A stretch of DNA of 20,064 nucleotides, taken from NCBI GenBank assembly GCA_964643575.1, contig CAZXTD010000067.1, positions 1 through 20,064 of the forward strand, given 5' to 3'. The notes below the pieces were generated by a model that saw only the letters and a program-made list of their open reading frames with translations, had not been told where the DNA came from and searched no databases. The DNA is from Glaciecola sp964643575. Its GTDB lineage: Bacteria; Pseudomonadota; Gammaproteobacteria; Enterobacterales; Alteromonadaceae. Position numbers and translations under genes: made by a program. Below are positions 1-7,267 of this stretch, piece by piece (position 1 is the stretch's first letter; each line of letters starts with the position of its first letter).

Positions 1-2
1 CC

Positions 3-446
3 ATGGCAATGATGTATCAAGAATGCTCTTTTAGACACGATGCAAAACCGCCTCGTGACTATATACTCTTTGGTTTAATACCTTGGGGGCGAGTCAGCTC
101 TGCCTATGGCTATGCACAAGCTAAAACCATGACATGGGATGACTACAAGCGCGAAACAGGTGGCATGTTTGCTGACCGCGAAGACTTTGAAGACGCAATT
201 GACTTTATGGGCTGGTTTATTAGCAAGACCCATCAAATTAATCGTGTTTCAAAATGGGACGCCCGTGCCCAATATTTGAATTATCACGAAGGGTGGGGCG
301 GGTATAAACGCAATAGCTACAATAAAAAACAGTGGCTGGTACAAGTTGCCAAAAAAGTAGACGCACGTTCTAAACGCTATGCCGCTCAATTAAAAACATG
401 TGAAGAAGACTTGAATAAAGGATGGTTTATGAGGTTGTTTTCTTAA
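3..446 (+). CDS. Transglycosylase SLT-domain protein, 3' part (enters from left edge)
   Basis: This is the C-terminal 147 codons of a gene whose start lies outside the window. The first in-frame ATG (position 3) is inside the conserved core, so it is not the start. The visible protein begins with a YQECSF segment that fits the catalytic Glu region of SLT-type lytic transglycosylases. It continues with the SAYGYAQAK segment and a YHEGWGGY segment, which I recall from a family of roughly 200-residue proteobacterial lipoproteins annotated as SLT-domain proteins. The family would cleave peptidoglycan glycan strands from the periplasmic side of the outer membrane. Most relatives I recall have Ser where this protein has Cys after the catalytic Glu (QECSF). 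The signal peptide and lipobox are not visible. The family call rests on motif memory; the enzymatic role is inferred. Confidence 0.75.
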   Translation: MAMMYQECSFRHDAKPPRDYILFGLIPWGRVSSAYGYAQAKTMTWDDYKRETGGMFADREDFEDAIDFMGWFISKTHQINRVSKWDARAQYLNYHEGWGGYKRNSYNKKQWLVQVAKKVDARSKRYAAQLKTCEEDLNKGWFMRLFS

Positions 447-473
447 CTTTTATAAACTTTTCTATAGTACTTA

Positions 474-487
474 TTGATCTAGATTAA
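474..487 (+). promoter_or_regulatory. FNR/Anr-like site, upstream copy
   Basis: TTGATCTAGATTAA differs from the FNR consensus TTGAT-N4-ATCAA at one position. Its centre is 51 bp upstream of the centre of a second, similar site at 525-538. Both lie before the small membrane-peptide gene at 687. Confidence 0.5.
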
Positions 488-524
488 TAAAAATACCCAA
501 GCAGTATTTCAGCACAAATAAACC

Positions 525-565
525 TTGATCGAGATCAGCAAAATATTCCTGCAAAGGACTATGCT
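525..565 (+). promoter_or_regulatory. FNR-dependent class II promoter (predicted)
   Basis: TTGATCGAGATCAG (525-538) matches TTGAT-N4-ATCAA at all but the last base. A possible -10 element, TATGCT, lies at 560-565. A start site near 573 would put the FNR site centre at about -41.5, the standard class II activating position. No good -35 hexamer is needed in that arrangement. The predicted transcript would carry the short ORF at 591, the membrane peptide at 687 and the terminator at 843-882. Confidence 0.5.
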
Positions 566-579
566 TTAGTTATTGAAAA

Positions 580-657
580 GGCCAAATGCCATGCCAGCAA
601 ACTGTTGTAAAGCATGCCATGGCCCACTGTTAACAAGTGCACATATTCATTGCACTT
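580..657 (+). other. Structured leader RNA (two predicted stem-loops)
   Basis: Stem I pairs GGCCA (580-584) with TGGCC (620-624) and CATGC (590-594) with GCATG (612-616). Stem II pairs AAGTGCA (635-641) with TGCACTT (651-657) around a 9-nt loop. Stem I would cover the AAGG and ATG of the short ORF at 591, and stem II overlaps its last codons and stop. The pairing was done by eye, without energy calculation, so this is tentative. Confidence 0.35.
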
Positions 658-659
658 AA
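591..659 (+). CDS. Possible 22-residue Cys/His-rich leader peptide
   Basis: This is a short ATG-to-TAA frame encoding 22 residues with four Cys and three His, including CCKACH near the N-terminus. AAGG at 578-581 lies nine bases before the ATG, which is suitable for a ribosome binding site. An alternative ATG at 586 opens a different short frame. The ORF sits between the predicted FNR promoter and the membrane-peptide gene at 687, and both ends fall in predicted stems. CCKACH contains a CxxCH pattern, but there is no signal peptide, so it is not a plausible c-type cytochrome. It could be a leader peptide, a small metal-binding peptide or chance. I recognise no family. Confidence 0.22.
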   Translation: MPANCCKACHGPLLTSAHIHCT

Positions 660-686
660 ATACTAAAGCATGAAGAGGCAAATATT

Positions 687-809
687 ATGTTAGATTTACT
701 ATTATCAGATCCGGTTGCGTGGGGCTCAGTACTCGGTATAGGCGTTGTTTGTGCAATTTGCGGCTATTACGTGTATTACTTTATTCATAATGTTAACGAG
801 AATAACTAG
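687..809 (+). CDS. Small single-pass membrane protein, DUF3149-like
   Basis: This is a 40-residue protein. Residues 1-12 are short and amphipathic with a SDPVAWG segment. A hydrophobic helix spans roughly residues 13-33 (GSVLGIGVVCAICGYYVYYF), followed by a polar HNVNENN tail. AGAGG a few bases upstream of the ATG is a reasonable ribosome binding site. The length, the DPV motif just before the helix and the aromatic helix end agree with my memory of DUF3149, a family of about 40-residue bacterial membrane peptides of unknown function. The gene is monocistronic or follows the short ORF at 591. It lies between FNR-like sites and a clear terminator. Low-oxygen control suggests a link to respiration, but that is inference. 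Confidence 0.7.
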   Translation: MLDLLLSDPVAWGSVLGIGVVCAICGYYVYYFIHNVNENN

Positions 810-842
810 ACTTTAAGCCTTCAACTTTTTTGTGTGTTTTAG

Positions 843-882
843 CCCGAGAGAATTCATTGGTATTCGCTCGGGTTAATTTTTT
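843..882 (+). terminator. Rho-independent terminator of the membrane-peptide unit
   Basis: CCCGAG (843-848) pairs with CTCGGG (867-872). Inside it, GAAT (850-853) pairs with ATTC (862-865) across one mismatch. The stem is followed by TTAATTTTTT. The T-run overlaps the end of smrB, which is on the other strand. Confidence 0.8.
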
Positions 883-1507
883 ACTTTACCGCGGAAAAGT
901 CGTTCCCAATCAATACTAAAATACCTGCTTTACCGCCGTAAGCTTTTGGTGCTTGCACAAATCCTGCGACATCCGGATGCTGCACAAGCCAGTTTGGGAT
1001 CTTTTGTTTCAGTATGCCATTGCCGTGCCCGTGTATAATATTAATGCATACACAATGGCTTTTCATGGCTTCATAAATAACAGCAATGAGTTCTTCTTTT
1101 GCTTGCTGTTTGGTTAAGCCATGTACGTCAAGTTCTATGTCTGGCGGAATAAGCCCCCGTTGTAATTGTTTAATCAAGTCTTTGCGTAAATGAAACTCGT
1201 CTTTTTTTTCAAGTGCTTGTATTGGGTTTGATACTGCCTGATGCTCGGTAATTATATTTGATATGTCACGCATGTATTTAAGTGCTTGATGTTCTGGCCA
1301 ATGTGCTTCATATTCATCCGAAAGCGCCACGCTTGCATGTTGGCGATTCTTGTCTTGTGAATCCTTTTCATCCTTCATTTTATTAGCCAGTTTTTTGTCC
1401 CTCGTTTTTAACTCCCCCCGAGTAGGAATGTATTTATCGTGGGTAACAGGCTTTGCATCCGCAAAAAGAGATGAAAAGTTAAGCTCGTCTGGATTATTTT
1501 TACTCAT
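881..1507 (-). CDS. smrB: SmrB, Smr-domain ribosome-rescue endonuclease
   Basis: The C-terminal half is an Smr domain with the LDVHGLT strand and the HGHGNGILK loop. The ending QAPKAYGGKAGILVLI is close to E. coli SmrB (YfcN). SmrB is recruited to collided ribosomes and cleaves the mRNA between them, which lets rescue factors act. The N-terminal half is charged and low in hydrophobic residues, as usual for this family. The frame can be extended five codons to a TTG at 1522, but the ATG at 1507 gives a normal start (MSKNNPDEL) and no better ribosome site is visible upstream, so 1507 is preferred. It is divergent from prmB, an arrangement also found in enterobacteria and vibrios. The family call is firm; the start is less so. 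Confidence 0.92.
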   Translation of the reverse strand: MSKNNPDELNFSSLFADAKPVTHDKYIPTRGELKTRDKKLANKMKDEKDSQDKNRQHASVALSDEYEAHWPEHQALKYMRDISNIITEHQAVSNPIQALEKKDEFHLRKDLIKQLQRGLIPPDIELDVHGLTKQQAKEELIAVIYEAMKSHCVCINIIHGHGNGILKQKIPNWLVQHPDVAGFVQAPKAYGGKAGILVLIGNDFSAVK

Positions 1508-1595
1508 TCGCTGATTTTTCAAAGCACTAAAGATGATTTTTCGATATTATACGCACAAATAAACAAAGTACGTAGCCTTAGCTAATTATACACCT

Positions 1596-2579
1596 ATGAC
1601 ACCACAGCAAGATCATTCCCGATTTACGCAAAACGAGAGCACGGCGGCACAACTCAGCACTATTCTCGACTACATTCGTTATGCCGTGTCTGAGTTTAAT
1701 CAGCATGATGTGTATTATGGGCATGGTTCAAGTAATGCATGGCAAGAAGCCCATTATTTAGTGCTAAGCGCATTGTCGTTGCCCCTTGACACAAGCGAAG
1801 CCGATACGGCAAAGCTTTATCCTTGTTCACTCACTGTTGAAGAGCGAACGCTTATTATTGAGTGGATACAAGTTCGTTGCGAGCAGGGGCTTCCTTTAGC
1901 TTACATTACCGGGCAAGCTTGGTTTGCCGGCATGCCATTTTATGTGGATGAACGTGTATTAGTACCGCGTTCACCTTTTGCTGAGCTTATTGATAAGCGC
2001 TTTAGTCCTTATTTGCACGGTAGTAAAACGGCCGCAGATAAAGCACCGCAGTCTATTCTAGACATGTGCACAGGCGGAGGGTGTATTGCTATTGCCCTTG
2101 CTCATACATTTGAAGAGGCTGTCGTTGATGCCGTTGATATAGACAGTGATGCGCTAGATGTCGCGGCTATTAATATTGCTCAATATCAGTTAGAAGAGCG
2201 CGTTTTTCCTATTCAGTCTGACTTGTTTACGAATTTAAGCGGTCAAAAGTACGACCTTATTGTGGTAAATCCGCCCTATGTTGACGCTGAAGATATGGCC
2301 GATCTACCGCGAGAATACCATCACGAACCAGAATTAGCCCTTGCATCAGGTGAAGATGGCCTAGATTTAAGCGTGCAAATTTTGCAACAAGCTTCAACTT
2401 ACATGAGTGATGACGCTTGGTTGTTTATTGAAGTAGGAAACAGCGAAGTGAATACCGCTCAACGCTTCGGTAATTTACCCATAAAGTGGTGTGAGCTTAA
2501 TCAAGGTGGCAGCGGCATTTTTGCCATTCATAAGTCGCAGTTAGACGCTCATACGCAGCAAATAGAAAATTTAGAATAA
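1596..2579 (+). CDS. prmB: PrmB, 50S ribosomal protein L3 glutamine methyltransferase
   Basis: This is a Rossmann-fold SAM-dependent methyltransferase of 327 residues (E. coli PrmB has 310). The N-terminal helical substrate domain precedes the FAGMPFYVDERVLVPRSP segment. SAM motif I is DMCTGGGCIAIA from residue 156. The catalytic NPPY motif is at 225-228, where the substrate glutamine binds. PrmB methylates a glutamine of ribosomal protein L3 during 50S assembly. It is told apart from the release-factor methylase PrmC by its longer N-terminus, the DMCTGGGCI form of motif I and its position directly before aroC, nine bases away. The aroC ribosome site overlaps the prmB stop, which suggests coupled translation. 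Confidence 0.95.
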   Translation: MTPQQDHSRFTQNESTAAQLSTILDYIRYAVSEFNQHDVYYGHGSSNAWQEAHYLVLSALSLPLDTSEADTAKLYPCSLTVEERTLIIEWIQVRCEQGLPLAYITGQAWFAGMPFYVDERVLVPRSPFAELIDKRFSPYLHGSKTAADKAPQSILDMCTGGGCIAIALAHTFEEAVVDAVDIDSDALDVAAINIAQYQLEERVFPIQSDLFTNLSGQKYDLIVVNPPYVDAEDMADLPREYHHEPELALASGEDGLDLSVQILQQASTYMSDDAWLFIEVGNSEVNTAQRFGNLPIKWCELNQGGSGIFAIHKSQLDAHTQQIENLE

Positions 2580-2588
2580 GGAATAACC

Positions 2589-3703
2589 ATGTCGGGTAAC
2601 ACTTTCGGGAAGCTTTTTACCTTAACCACTTTTGGTGAAAGCCATGGCATTGCCATTGGCGGAGTGATTGACGGATGTCCAGCAGGGCTTGAGCTATGTG
2701 AAGAAGACTTACAAGGTGATTTAGACCGTCGTAAACCTGGTACATCAAAGTTCACAACTGCTCGCCGTGAAGACGATATGGTGAAAATACTCTCTGGCGT
2801 GTTTGAAGGTAAAACGACCGGTACGAGTATTGGTTTATTAATTAATAATATGGACCAACGCAGCCAAGACTACTCTAAAATTAAAGATAGTTTCAGGCCC
2901 GGCCATGCTGACTATACCTATCAACAAAAGTATGGAATGCGCGATTATCGTGGTGGTGGCCGCTCATCTGCTCGTGAAACCGCGATAAGAGTCGCGGGCG
3001 GTGGTATCGCTAAAAAGTATTTAAAACAAGCCTACGGCATCGAAATTAGAGCCTATATATCGCAGCTTGGTCCAATAGCTATAGACAAGGTCGACCACAA
3101 TATAACAAACACCAACCCTTTCTTTTGCCCTGACGAGAGTAAACTNNNNNNNNNNAACTTGAGGCGCTAGAAGAATATATGCGCAACCTTAAAAAAGAAG
3201 GAAACTCTGTTGGCGCCAAAGTAAGCGTTTCAGCAACCAATGTACCCCTTGGCCTTGGCGAGCCAGTTTTTGATCGCTTAGATGCCGATATTGCCCACGC
3301 CATGATGGGCATTAACGCGGTGAAAGGTGTTGAGGTAGGTGACGGCTTTGATGTGGTTGAGCAAAAGGGCACCGATCACAGAGACCAAATGTCACCTGAC
3401 GGGTTTCATACGAATCATGCTGGTGGTGTGCTTGGCGGTATTTCAACTGGGCAAGAGATTTTGGTGCATATGGCACTTAAGCCAACATCAAGCATTAGTA
3501 TTTCTGGGCAAACCGTTGATGTAAATGGCGAGTCTGCTGAAATTATCACAAAAGGTAGGCATGACCCTTGTGTCGGTATTCGTGCGGTCCCCATTGCTGA
3601 GGCTATGCTGGCGCTTGTATTGATGGATCATTTGTTACGTCATCGCGGACAAAACAGTGATGTCAATTCAATCACCCCTCAAATTCCAGCTCAACGCCCT
3701 TAA
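2589..3703 (+). CDS. aroC: AroC, chorismate synthase (interrupted by an assembly gap)
   Basis: Chorismate synthase uses reduced FMN to convert 5-enolpyruvylshikimate-3-phosphate to chorismate, the branch point to aromatic amino acids, folate and quinones. Visible motifs include TFGESHG near the N-terminus, RPGHADYTY, GGGRSSARETA, GLGEPVFDRLDADIAHA and the C-terminal KGRHDPCVGIRAVPIAEAM. TAAGGA (2577-2582) is the ribosome site, overlapping the prmB stop. Ten Ns at 3146-3155 break the frame: codons before the gap and after it are in different phases. Joining AACT on the left with the same AACT on the right, and dropping the Ns, gives one 366-residue frame reading SKLEALEEYM across the join. That agrees with the family (E. 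coli has KLEALDELM there; 361 residues). I therefore treat it as one intact gene, not a pseudogene. Confidence 0.95.
3146..3155. other. Assembly gap (10 N) inside aroC
   Basis: The ten Ns are a placeholder between two contigs. The left side ends in AAACT and the right side begins with AACTT, so the contig ends share AACT. The gap probably hides no sequence: an overlap of four bases restores the aroC frame. Confidence 0.9.
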
Positions 3704-3726
3704 AATCGAATGTTAGCAATGTTTAT

Positions 3727-3755
3727 GCTACTCATTGGCGCTTGTCATGAGTAGC
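3727..3755 (+). other. 9-bp perfect stem-loop between aroC and the MFS gene
   Basis: GCTACTCAT (3727-3735) and ATGAGTAGC (3747-3755) form a perfect inverted repeat around an 11-nt loop. Only TTT follows, so it is a weak terminator at best. It ends four bases before the GTG of the MFS gene and so occupies the ribosome-binding region. It may attenuate readthrough from aroC or block initiation. Confidence 0.6.
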
Positions 3756-3759
3756 TTTC

Positions 3760-5004
3760 GTGATTAGTTCCTCTTTGGTCAATAAAATTGGCCGCTTGTT
3801 GTTGGGAGCAAAACGCACAGGCCCAATTGATAGCATAAGTAATCGATTCGTTCTATCGCTCACTCACTTCTTATATTTCAGTGTATTGGGTATCTTTGTG
3901 CCTTATGTCGGCGTTTATTTAGACTTCCGAGGTTTTAGTTCGTCACAAATTGGCATACTCCTAGCTTTTGTTGCGGCGTCTCGTATATTTGGTCCTGGCT
4001 TATGGGCAAACATTGCAGACAAAAGCGGTAAGGTAGGGGAGGTCTTGCGACTGGGTTGTCTGCTTGCCTTTTTGGTGTTTATCGGCATATTTTGGGTCGA
4101 TGAATTTTGGCTGCTCACCCTAATATTCAGCTTGATGATGATGTTTTGGACTGCCGTTTTACCACAGCTTGAAGTCACTACGGTAATCGCCACCATTAAC
4201 ACCAAAGGCGGCTATGGTAAATTGCGTTTATGGGGCAGTATAGGGTTTATTGTTTGCAGCATTGGCGTTGGCGCCTTAATCGATATATTTGATGTGCCAG
4301 TGGTATTAATTGCAAGCTTAATGAGCCTTGCACTGTTATACATGGCCAGCTTGTTTGTGCTAACCCCGACTGCTACTCCCGACGCTAAAACCGCTGAAAG
4401 CGGCGATTTGAAAAAAGCCCTAAATTTTGTTTTTATCATTTTTTTAATTGCTAATATGCTTTTGCAAGTAAGCTTTGGCGCCTACTATAACTTCTTTGCT
4501 TTATATATGAATGACCTCGGTTATTCTGGTTTAAATACAGGGGTATTTATTGCTGTAGGCGTTGTTGCCGAAGTTTTTATCTTCATTTTTGCGGCGCGTT
4601 TACTCAGAAACTTTAATATCATGAACATGCTTGCTTTTAGCATTTTGCTCACCGCGCTTCGATGGTGGGTTTTAGGGAACTTTGCTGAGTACTCGGCCTT
4701 AATTGTGCTCAGCCAAATCATACATGCTTTAAGTTTTGGCCTGACACACACGGCCTCTGTTTACTTTTTATCGCAATATTTTTCAAAAAGTTTTCAAAGC
4801 CGAGCACAAGCATTATATGTGTCTATTGCCTTTGGAGTAGGTGGTGCCTCTGGCAGTTTGATGTCTGGCATATTTTGGCAAGATGGGGAAGGCGCCCTAA
4901 TGAGTTTTAATGTATCAGCCATTATTGCGTTTATCGCTGGGTTAATGTTGGCAGTGTTAAGTCTTTATTTGGTTAATAATAAGCACAAACATGCCGATAA
5001 CTAA
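3760..5004 (+). CDS. MFS transporter, HcaT-like family
   Basis: This is a 414-residue inner-membrane protein with about twelve hydrophobic segments in two halves and a polar central loop near residues 205-220. It resembles E. coli HcaT (3-phenylpropionate permease family): YGKLRLWGSIGF after helix 4, AYYNFFALYMNDLGYS at the start of the second half, then VGVVAEVFIF and LTALRWWVLG. The transported compound cannot be read from sequence. The start is GTG at 3760. There is no in-frame ATG nearby, and an in-frame stop lies at 3748, so only GTG or later TTG codons are possible. No clear Shine-Dalgarno sequence is visible, and a stem-loop ends just upstream. It follows aroC by 56 bases and is probably cotranscribed in part. 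Confidence 0.85.
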   Translation: MISSSLVNKIGRLLLGAKRTGPIDSISNRFVLSLTHFLYFSVLGIFVPYVGVYLDFRGFSSSQIGILLAFVAASRIFGPGLWANIADKSGKVGEVLRLGCLLAFLVFIGIFWVDEFWLLTLIFSLMMMFWTAVLPQLEVTTVIATINTKGGYGKLRLWGSIGFIVCSIGVGALIDIFDVPVVLIASLMSLALLYMASLFVLTPTATPDAKTAESGDLKKALNFVFIIFLIANMLLQVSFGAYYNFFALYMNDLGYSGLNTGVFIAVGVVAEVFIFIFAARLLRNFNIMNMLAFSILLTALRWWVLGNFAEYSALIVLSQIIHALSFGLTHTASVYFLSQYFSKSFQSRAQALYVSIAFGVGGASGSLMSGIFWQDGEGALMSFNVSAIIAFIAGLMLAVLSLYLVNNKHKHADN

Positions 5005-5049
5005 AGCAATGTTATGTTGCTTATTTCTACGTGATAAAAGGTAAACGAT

Positions 5050-6150
5050 TTGGTCAAGCTATCCCGTTTATACATTTCTAGGTTCTTTAACACTCGCTTG
5101 AATACCTCGTTTGGTGTAAAGCGTTTTTGGCCAATTTGTGCATGCTCAGCGGCGAGTCTCTTATTTATGACTTTTGCACCAAGTCTGCAAGCACAAGAGG
5201 GCAGCAATATCTGGATAGGTAAACTGAATATTGAAAGCAGAGCGCCTATCAATCAACTGTTTCAGCTGACCAAAACGCCAACATACTCCAATCAACCCTA
5301 CTTTTTTGATAGCGCTCGTTTATATTATACTCAACAACATGGTGAGGGCGATAATCTGCAAACAGATATTCATCTGTTTGATCTAATCACCGGTAAAGAT
5401 ACAAATTTGACGCAATCGCCTACAAGCGAATATTCAGCAACGCCTGTACCAGGTAAAGCAGCAATGTCGGTAATTCGGGTAAATTCGCAAGGTAAACAAG
5501 AACTTTGGGAGTTTGATTTACAAGGTAACCCTGAACAACACTTATTTCCTGGTATCGAACCGGTAGGTTATCAGTTATGGACAGGCCCACAAACTCTATT
5601 ACTTTATGTGTTGGGCGCGCCGCAAACATTGCGCAGCGTAGATATGAATGACGTAAAAACGGGTGAAATTGGACAAACTCAGCCAGTATATGAAGGCCTT
5701 ATTCATGACCGATTTATTGGGGCAAGCTTAAATCGCTATAAAAAGAGTTCTCGTTATTTGTACTCTAAAAACTATGACACAATAGATTACTCGGTATATG
5801 AAAAAGACCCTTTACTTATCGATATCGAGCAAGGGAATTGGTTGTATGCTTTTAATTCTGGTACTAATAAAATAAGTCGAGTAGCGAAGCTACCTGATAA
5901 AAGTCAATATTTTGCTATTACTCCCTCGGGCTATGCCATTACCAGCGATGGAGAGGACGTATTGAGTCTTAGACTAGTAGTGAATACTGAAGAAAAACTG
6001 ATACCCATTGATGACTGGAAACCTATAAAAATTCCAGAGCCATCTTGTCAGAAGGGCGTTAGTCGAATAAATATATCTTTAGACGGCAGCATGATTGCTT
6101 TAGTTTGCCCGGCTATTGAAAAAGGCCTTGACGGTAATTCTAAAAGTTAA
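5050..6150 (+). CDS. Secreted TolB-like beta-propeller protein
   Basis: This is a 366-residue protein of unknown role. After a basic N-terminus there is a hydrophobic stretch ending in FAPSLQAQEG, which suits a signal peptide cleaved after AQA or a similar site. The mature part has repeated strand-rich units with patterns such as DSARLYYTQ, DIHLFDLITGKDTNLTQ, KQELWEFDLQG and YAFNSGTNKISRVAKL. These resemble the blades of WD40-like/TolB C-terminal propellers, which read out display-like repeats rather than catalytic motifs. The start is TTG at 5050, chosen because AAAAGG (5036-5041) lies about eight bases upstream and no ATG occurs before the signal sequence. It follows the MFS gene by 45 bases. 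A periplasmic location is inferred; no precise function can be given. Confidence 0.7.
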   Translation: MVKLSRLYISRFFNTRLNTSFGVKRFWPICACSAASLLFMTFAPSLQAQEGSNIWIGKLNIESRAPINQLFQLTKTPTYSNQPYFFDSARLYYTQQHGEGDNLQTDIHLFDLITGKDTNLTQSPTSEYSATPVPGKAAMSVIRVNSQGKQELWEFDLQGNPEQHLFPGIEPVGYQLWTGPQTLLLYVLGAPQTLRSVDMNDVKTGEIGQTQPVYEGLIHDRFIGASLNRYKKSSRYLYSKNYDTIDYSVYEKDPLLIDIEQGNWLYAFNSGTNKISRVAKLPDKSQYFAITPSGYAITSDGEDVLSLRLVVNTEEKLIPIDDWKPIKIPEPSCQKGVSRINISLDGSMIALVCPAIEKGLDGNSKS

Positions 6151-6173
6151 AACGACGTTTTTCGAAGACAAAA

Positions 6174-6204
6174 AAAAGCACCTTGTAATTATACAGGTGC
6201 TTTT
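6174..6204. terminator. Bidirectional terminator between the propeller gene and sodB
   Basis: AAAAGCACCT (6174-6183) pairs with AGGTGCTTTT (6195-6204), with arms of ten bases. TTTT on the right serves the plus-strand operon. The longer A-run on the left (from 6170) reads as a U-tract for sodB on the minus strand, about 70 bases after its stop. Confidence 0.85.
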
Positions 6205-6274
6205 GAACGTCTAGTGCAGCTAACTGAAACTAACTAGCTGATAATCAGTCACTATCTCGTTATTCTCAAAAGAG

Positions 6275-6859
6275 CTATGCTGCAAAGTTATCTGCGACAA
6301 AGTCCCAGTTTGCAAGTGCCCAAAAACCTTCAAGGTAGTTCGGACGTACGTTGCGGTAGTCAATGTAATAAGCGTGTTCCCACAAGTCTACAGTTAGCAA
6401 AGCGGTAACGCCTGCTTCGGTAATTGGTGTTCCTGCGTTGCTGGTGTTAACAATATCTAAACTACCGTCAGCATTTTTCACTAACCATGTCCAGCTTGCG
6501 CCAAAGTTGTTAACTGCTTTATCGTTAAAAGCGGCTTTGAATTCAGCAAAAGAACCCCATTTGGCGTTAATTGCATCAGCAAGGCTGCCACTTGGCTCGC
6601 CGCCACCATTTGGGCTTAGGCTGTTCCAATAAAAAGTGTGGTTCCAAATTTGTGCTGCGTTATTGAACACGCCGCCATCACTATTTTTAACGATTTCTTC
6701 CAACGATTTGCCAGCGTAATCTGTGCCTTCGATTAAACCGTTTAGCTTAGTCACGTATGTTGCGTGATGCTTGCCATGATGGTAATCAAGCGTTTCTGCA
6801 GAAATATGCGGTTCTAGTGCTGTTTTTTCGTAAGGTAGTGCTGGTAATTCAAAAGCCAT
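6275..6859 (-). CDS. sodB: SodB, iron superoxide dismutase
   Basis: Fe-SOD converts superoxide to oxygen and hydrogen peroxide in the cytoplasm. The 194-residue length equals or is within one of typical SodB. The four metal ligands are visible: His27, His74, Asp158 and His162 (in DLWEHAYY). Gln70 in NNAAQIWNH is the glutamine position typical of iron rather than manganese enzymes. Other family segments are YHHGKHHATYV and ASWTWLV. CTCC at 6867-6870 reads as GGAG on the coding strand, about seven bases before the ATG. Neighbours grxD, bfd and rnt form an iron and redox block like that of enterobacteria, where grxD, sodB and rnt also lie close together. No Fur site is evident upstream. Confidence 0.97.
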   Translation of the reverse strand: MAFELPALPYEKTALEPHISAETLDYHHGKHHATYVTKLNGLIEGTDYAGKSLEEIVKNSDGGVFNNAAQIWNHTFYWNSLSPNGGGEPSGSLADAINAKWGSFAEFKAAFNDKAVNNFGASWTWLVKNADGSLDIVNTSNAGTPITEAGVTALLTVDLWEHAYYIDYRNVRPNYLEGFWALANWDFVADNFAA

Positions 6860-7267
6860 GTGTTATCTCCATGTATGTTGTTTATGTTACCCCTCCTAAA
6901 TAGGGGCAAAAATGAAAAGTTAAAGGTCAGAATAGATTTTTGTGAATTTACTTTTCGGTAGTGGCATTTTTGCTGCAGATGCGCCTTAGGCGCAAAGACA
7001 CCGAAAACAGAATAATTAAATATGTTATATAGTTCTTTTTTTTCAGCAAACCAGATCATAATTAGCGCTTAATTAGTATAAAAAACATTGAATTTGAACA
7101 TTGCGCGCCAAAGCAAGATTGAAATCAAGGTTTTAATCCCAATTTACACACTACTATCGGGTGCTTACAGCAGCGTTTTAGGAAAATGTTTTCTCTACAT
7201 AGGTGGCATTTGCTATTATGCAGCATAACAAACCTTAAACTTTTCACTTATTAAATGGTTATTAAAA
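6860..7267. other. Intergenic region between divergent sodB and grxD
   Basis: This stretch of 408 bases has no credible gene. It holds two short hairpins in what would be the sodB leader: CCCCT (6890-6894) with AGGGG (6902-6906), and the near-perfect palindrome TGCGCCTTAGGCGCA (6980-6994). A 13-base palindrome centred on A7222 (TTATGCAGCATAA, 7216-7228) lies about 40 bases before the grxD start and could be a regulator site or part of its promoter (TATTAT at 7214-7219). I see no convincing Fur, OxyR or SoxR site by eye. Confidence 0.5.

Noticed and set aside
591..659. CxxCH in the short ORF as a heme c attachment site
   Set aside because: There is no signal peptide for export to the cytochrome c assembly site, and the peptide is only 22 residues long.
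2589..3703. aroC as a pseudogene or as two separate genes
   Set aside because: The break coincides with the N-run, and an overlap of four bases between contig ends restores a full-length frame with conserved residues on both sides.
5001..5252. An 83-codon minus-strand frame at the start of the propeller gene
   Set aside because: It is antisense to the signal-peptide region and lacks any family pattern.
6814..7059. An 81-codon minus-strand frame running from upstream into the sodB start
   Set aside because: It has no ATG with a ribosome site, overlaps the well-defined sodB start and leader hairpins, and its sequence has no recognisable pattern.
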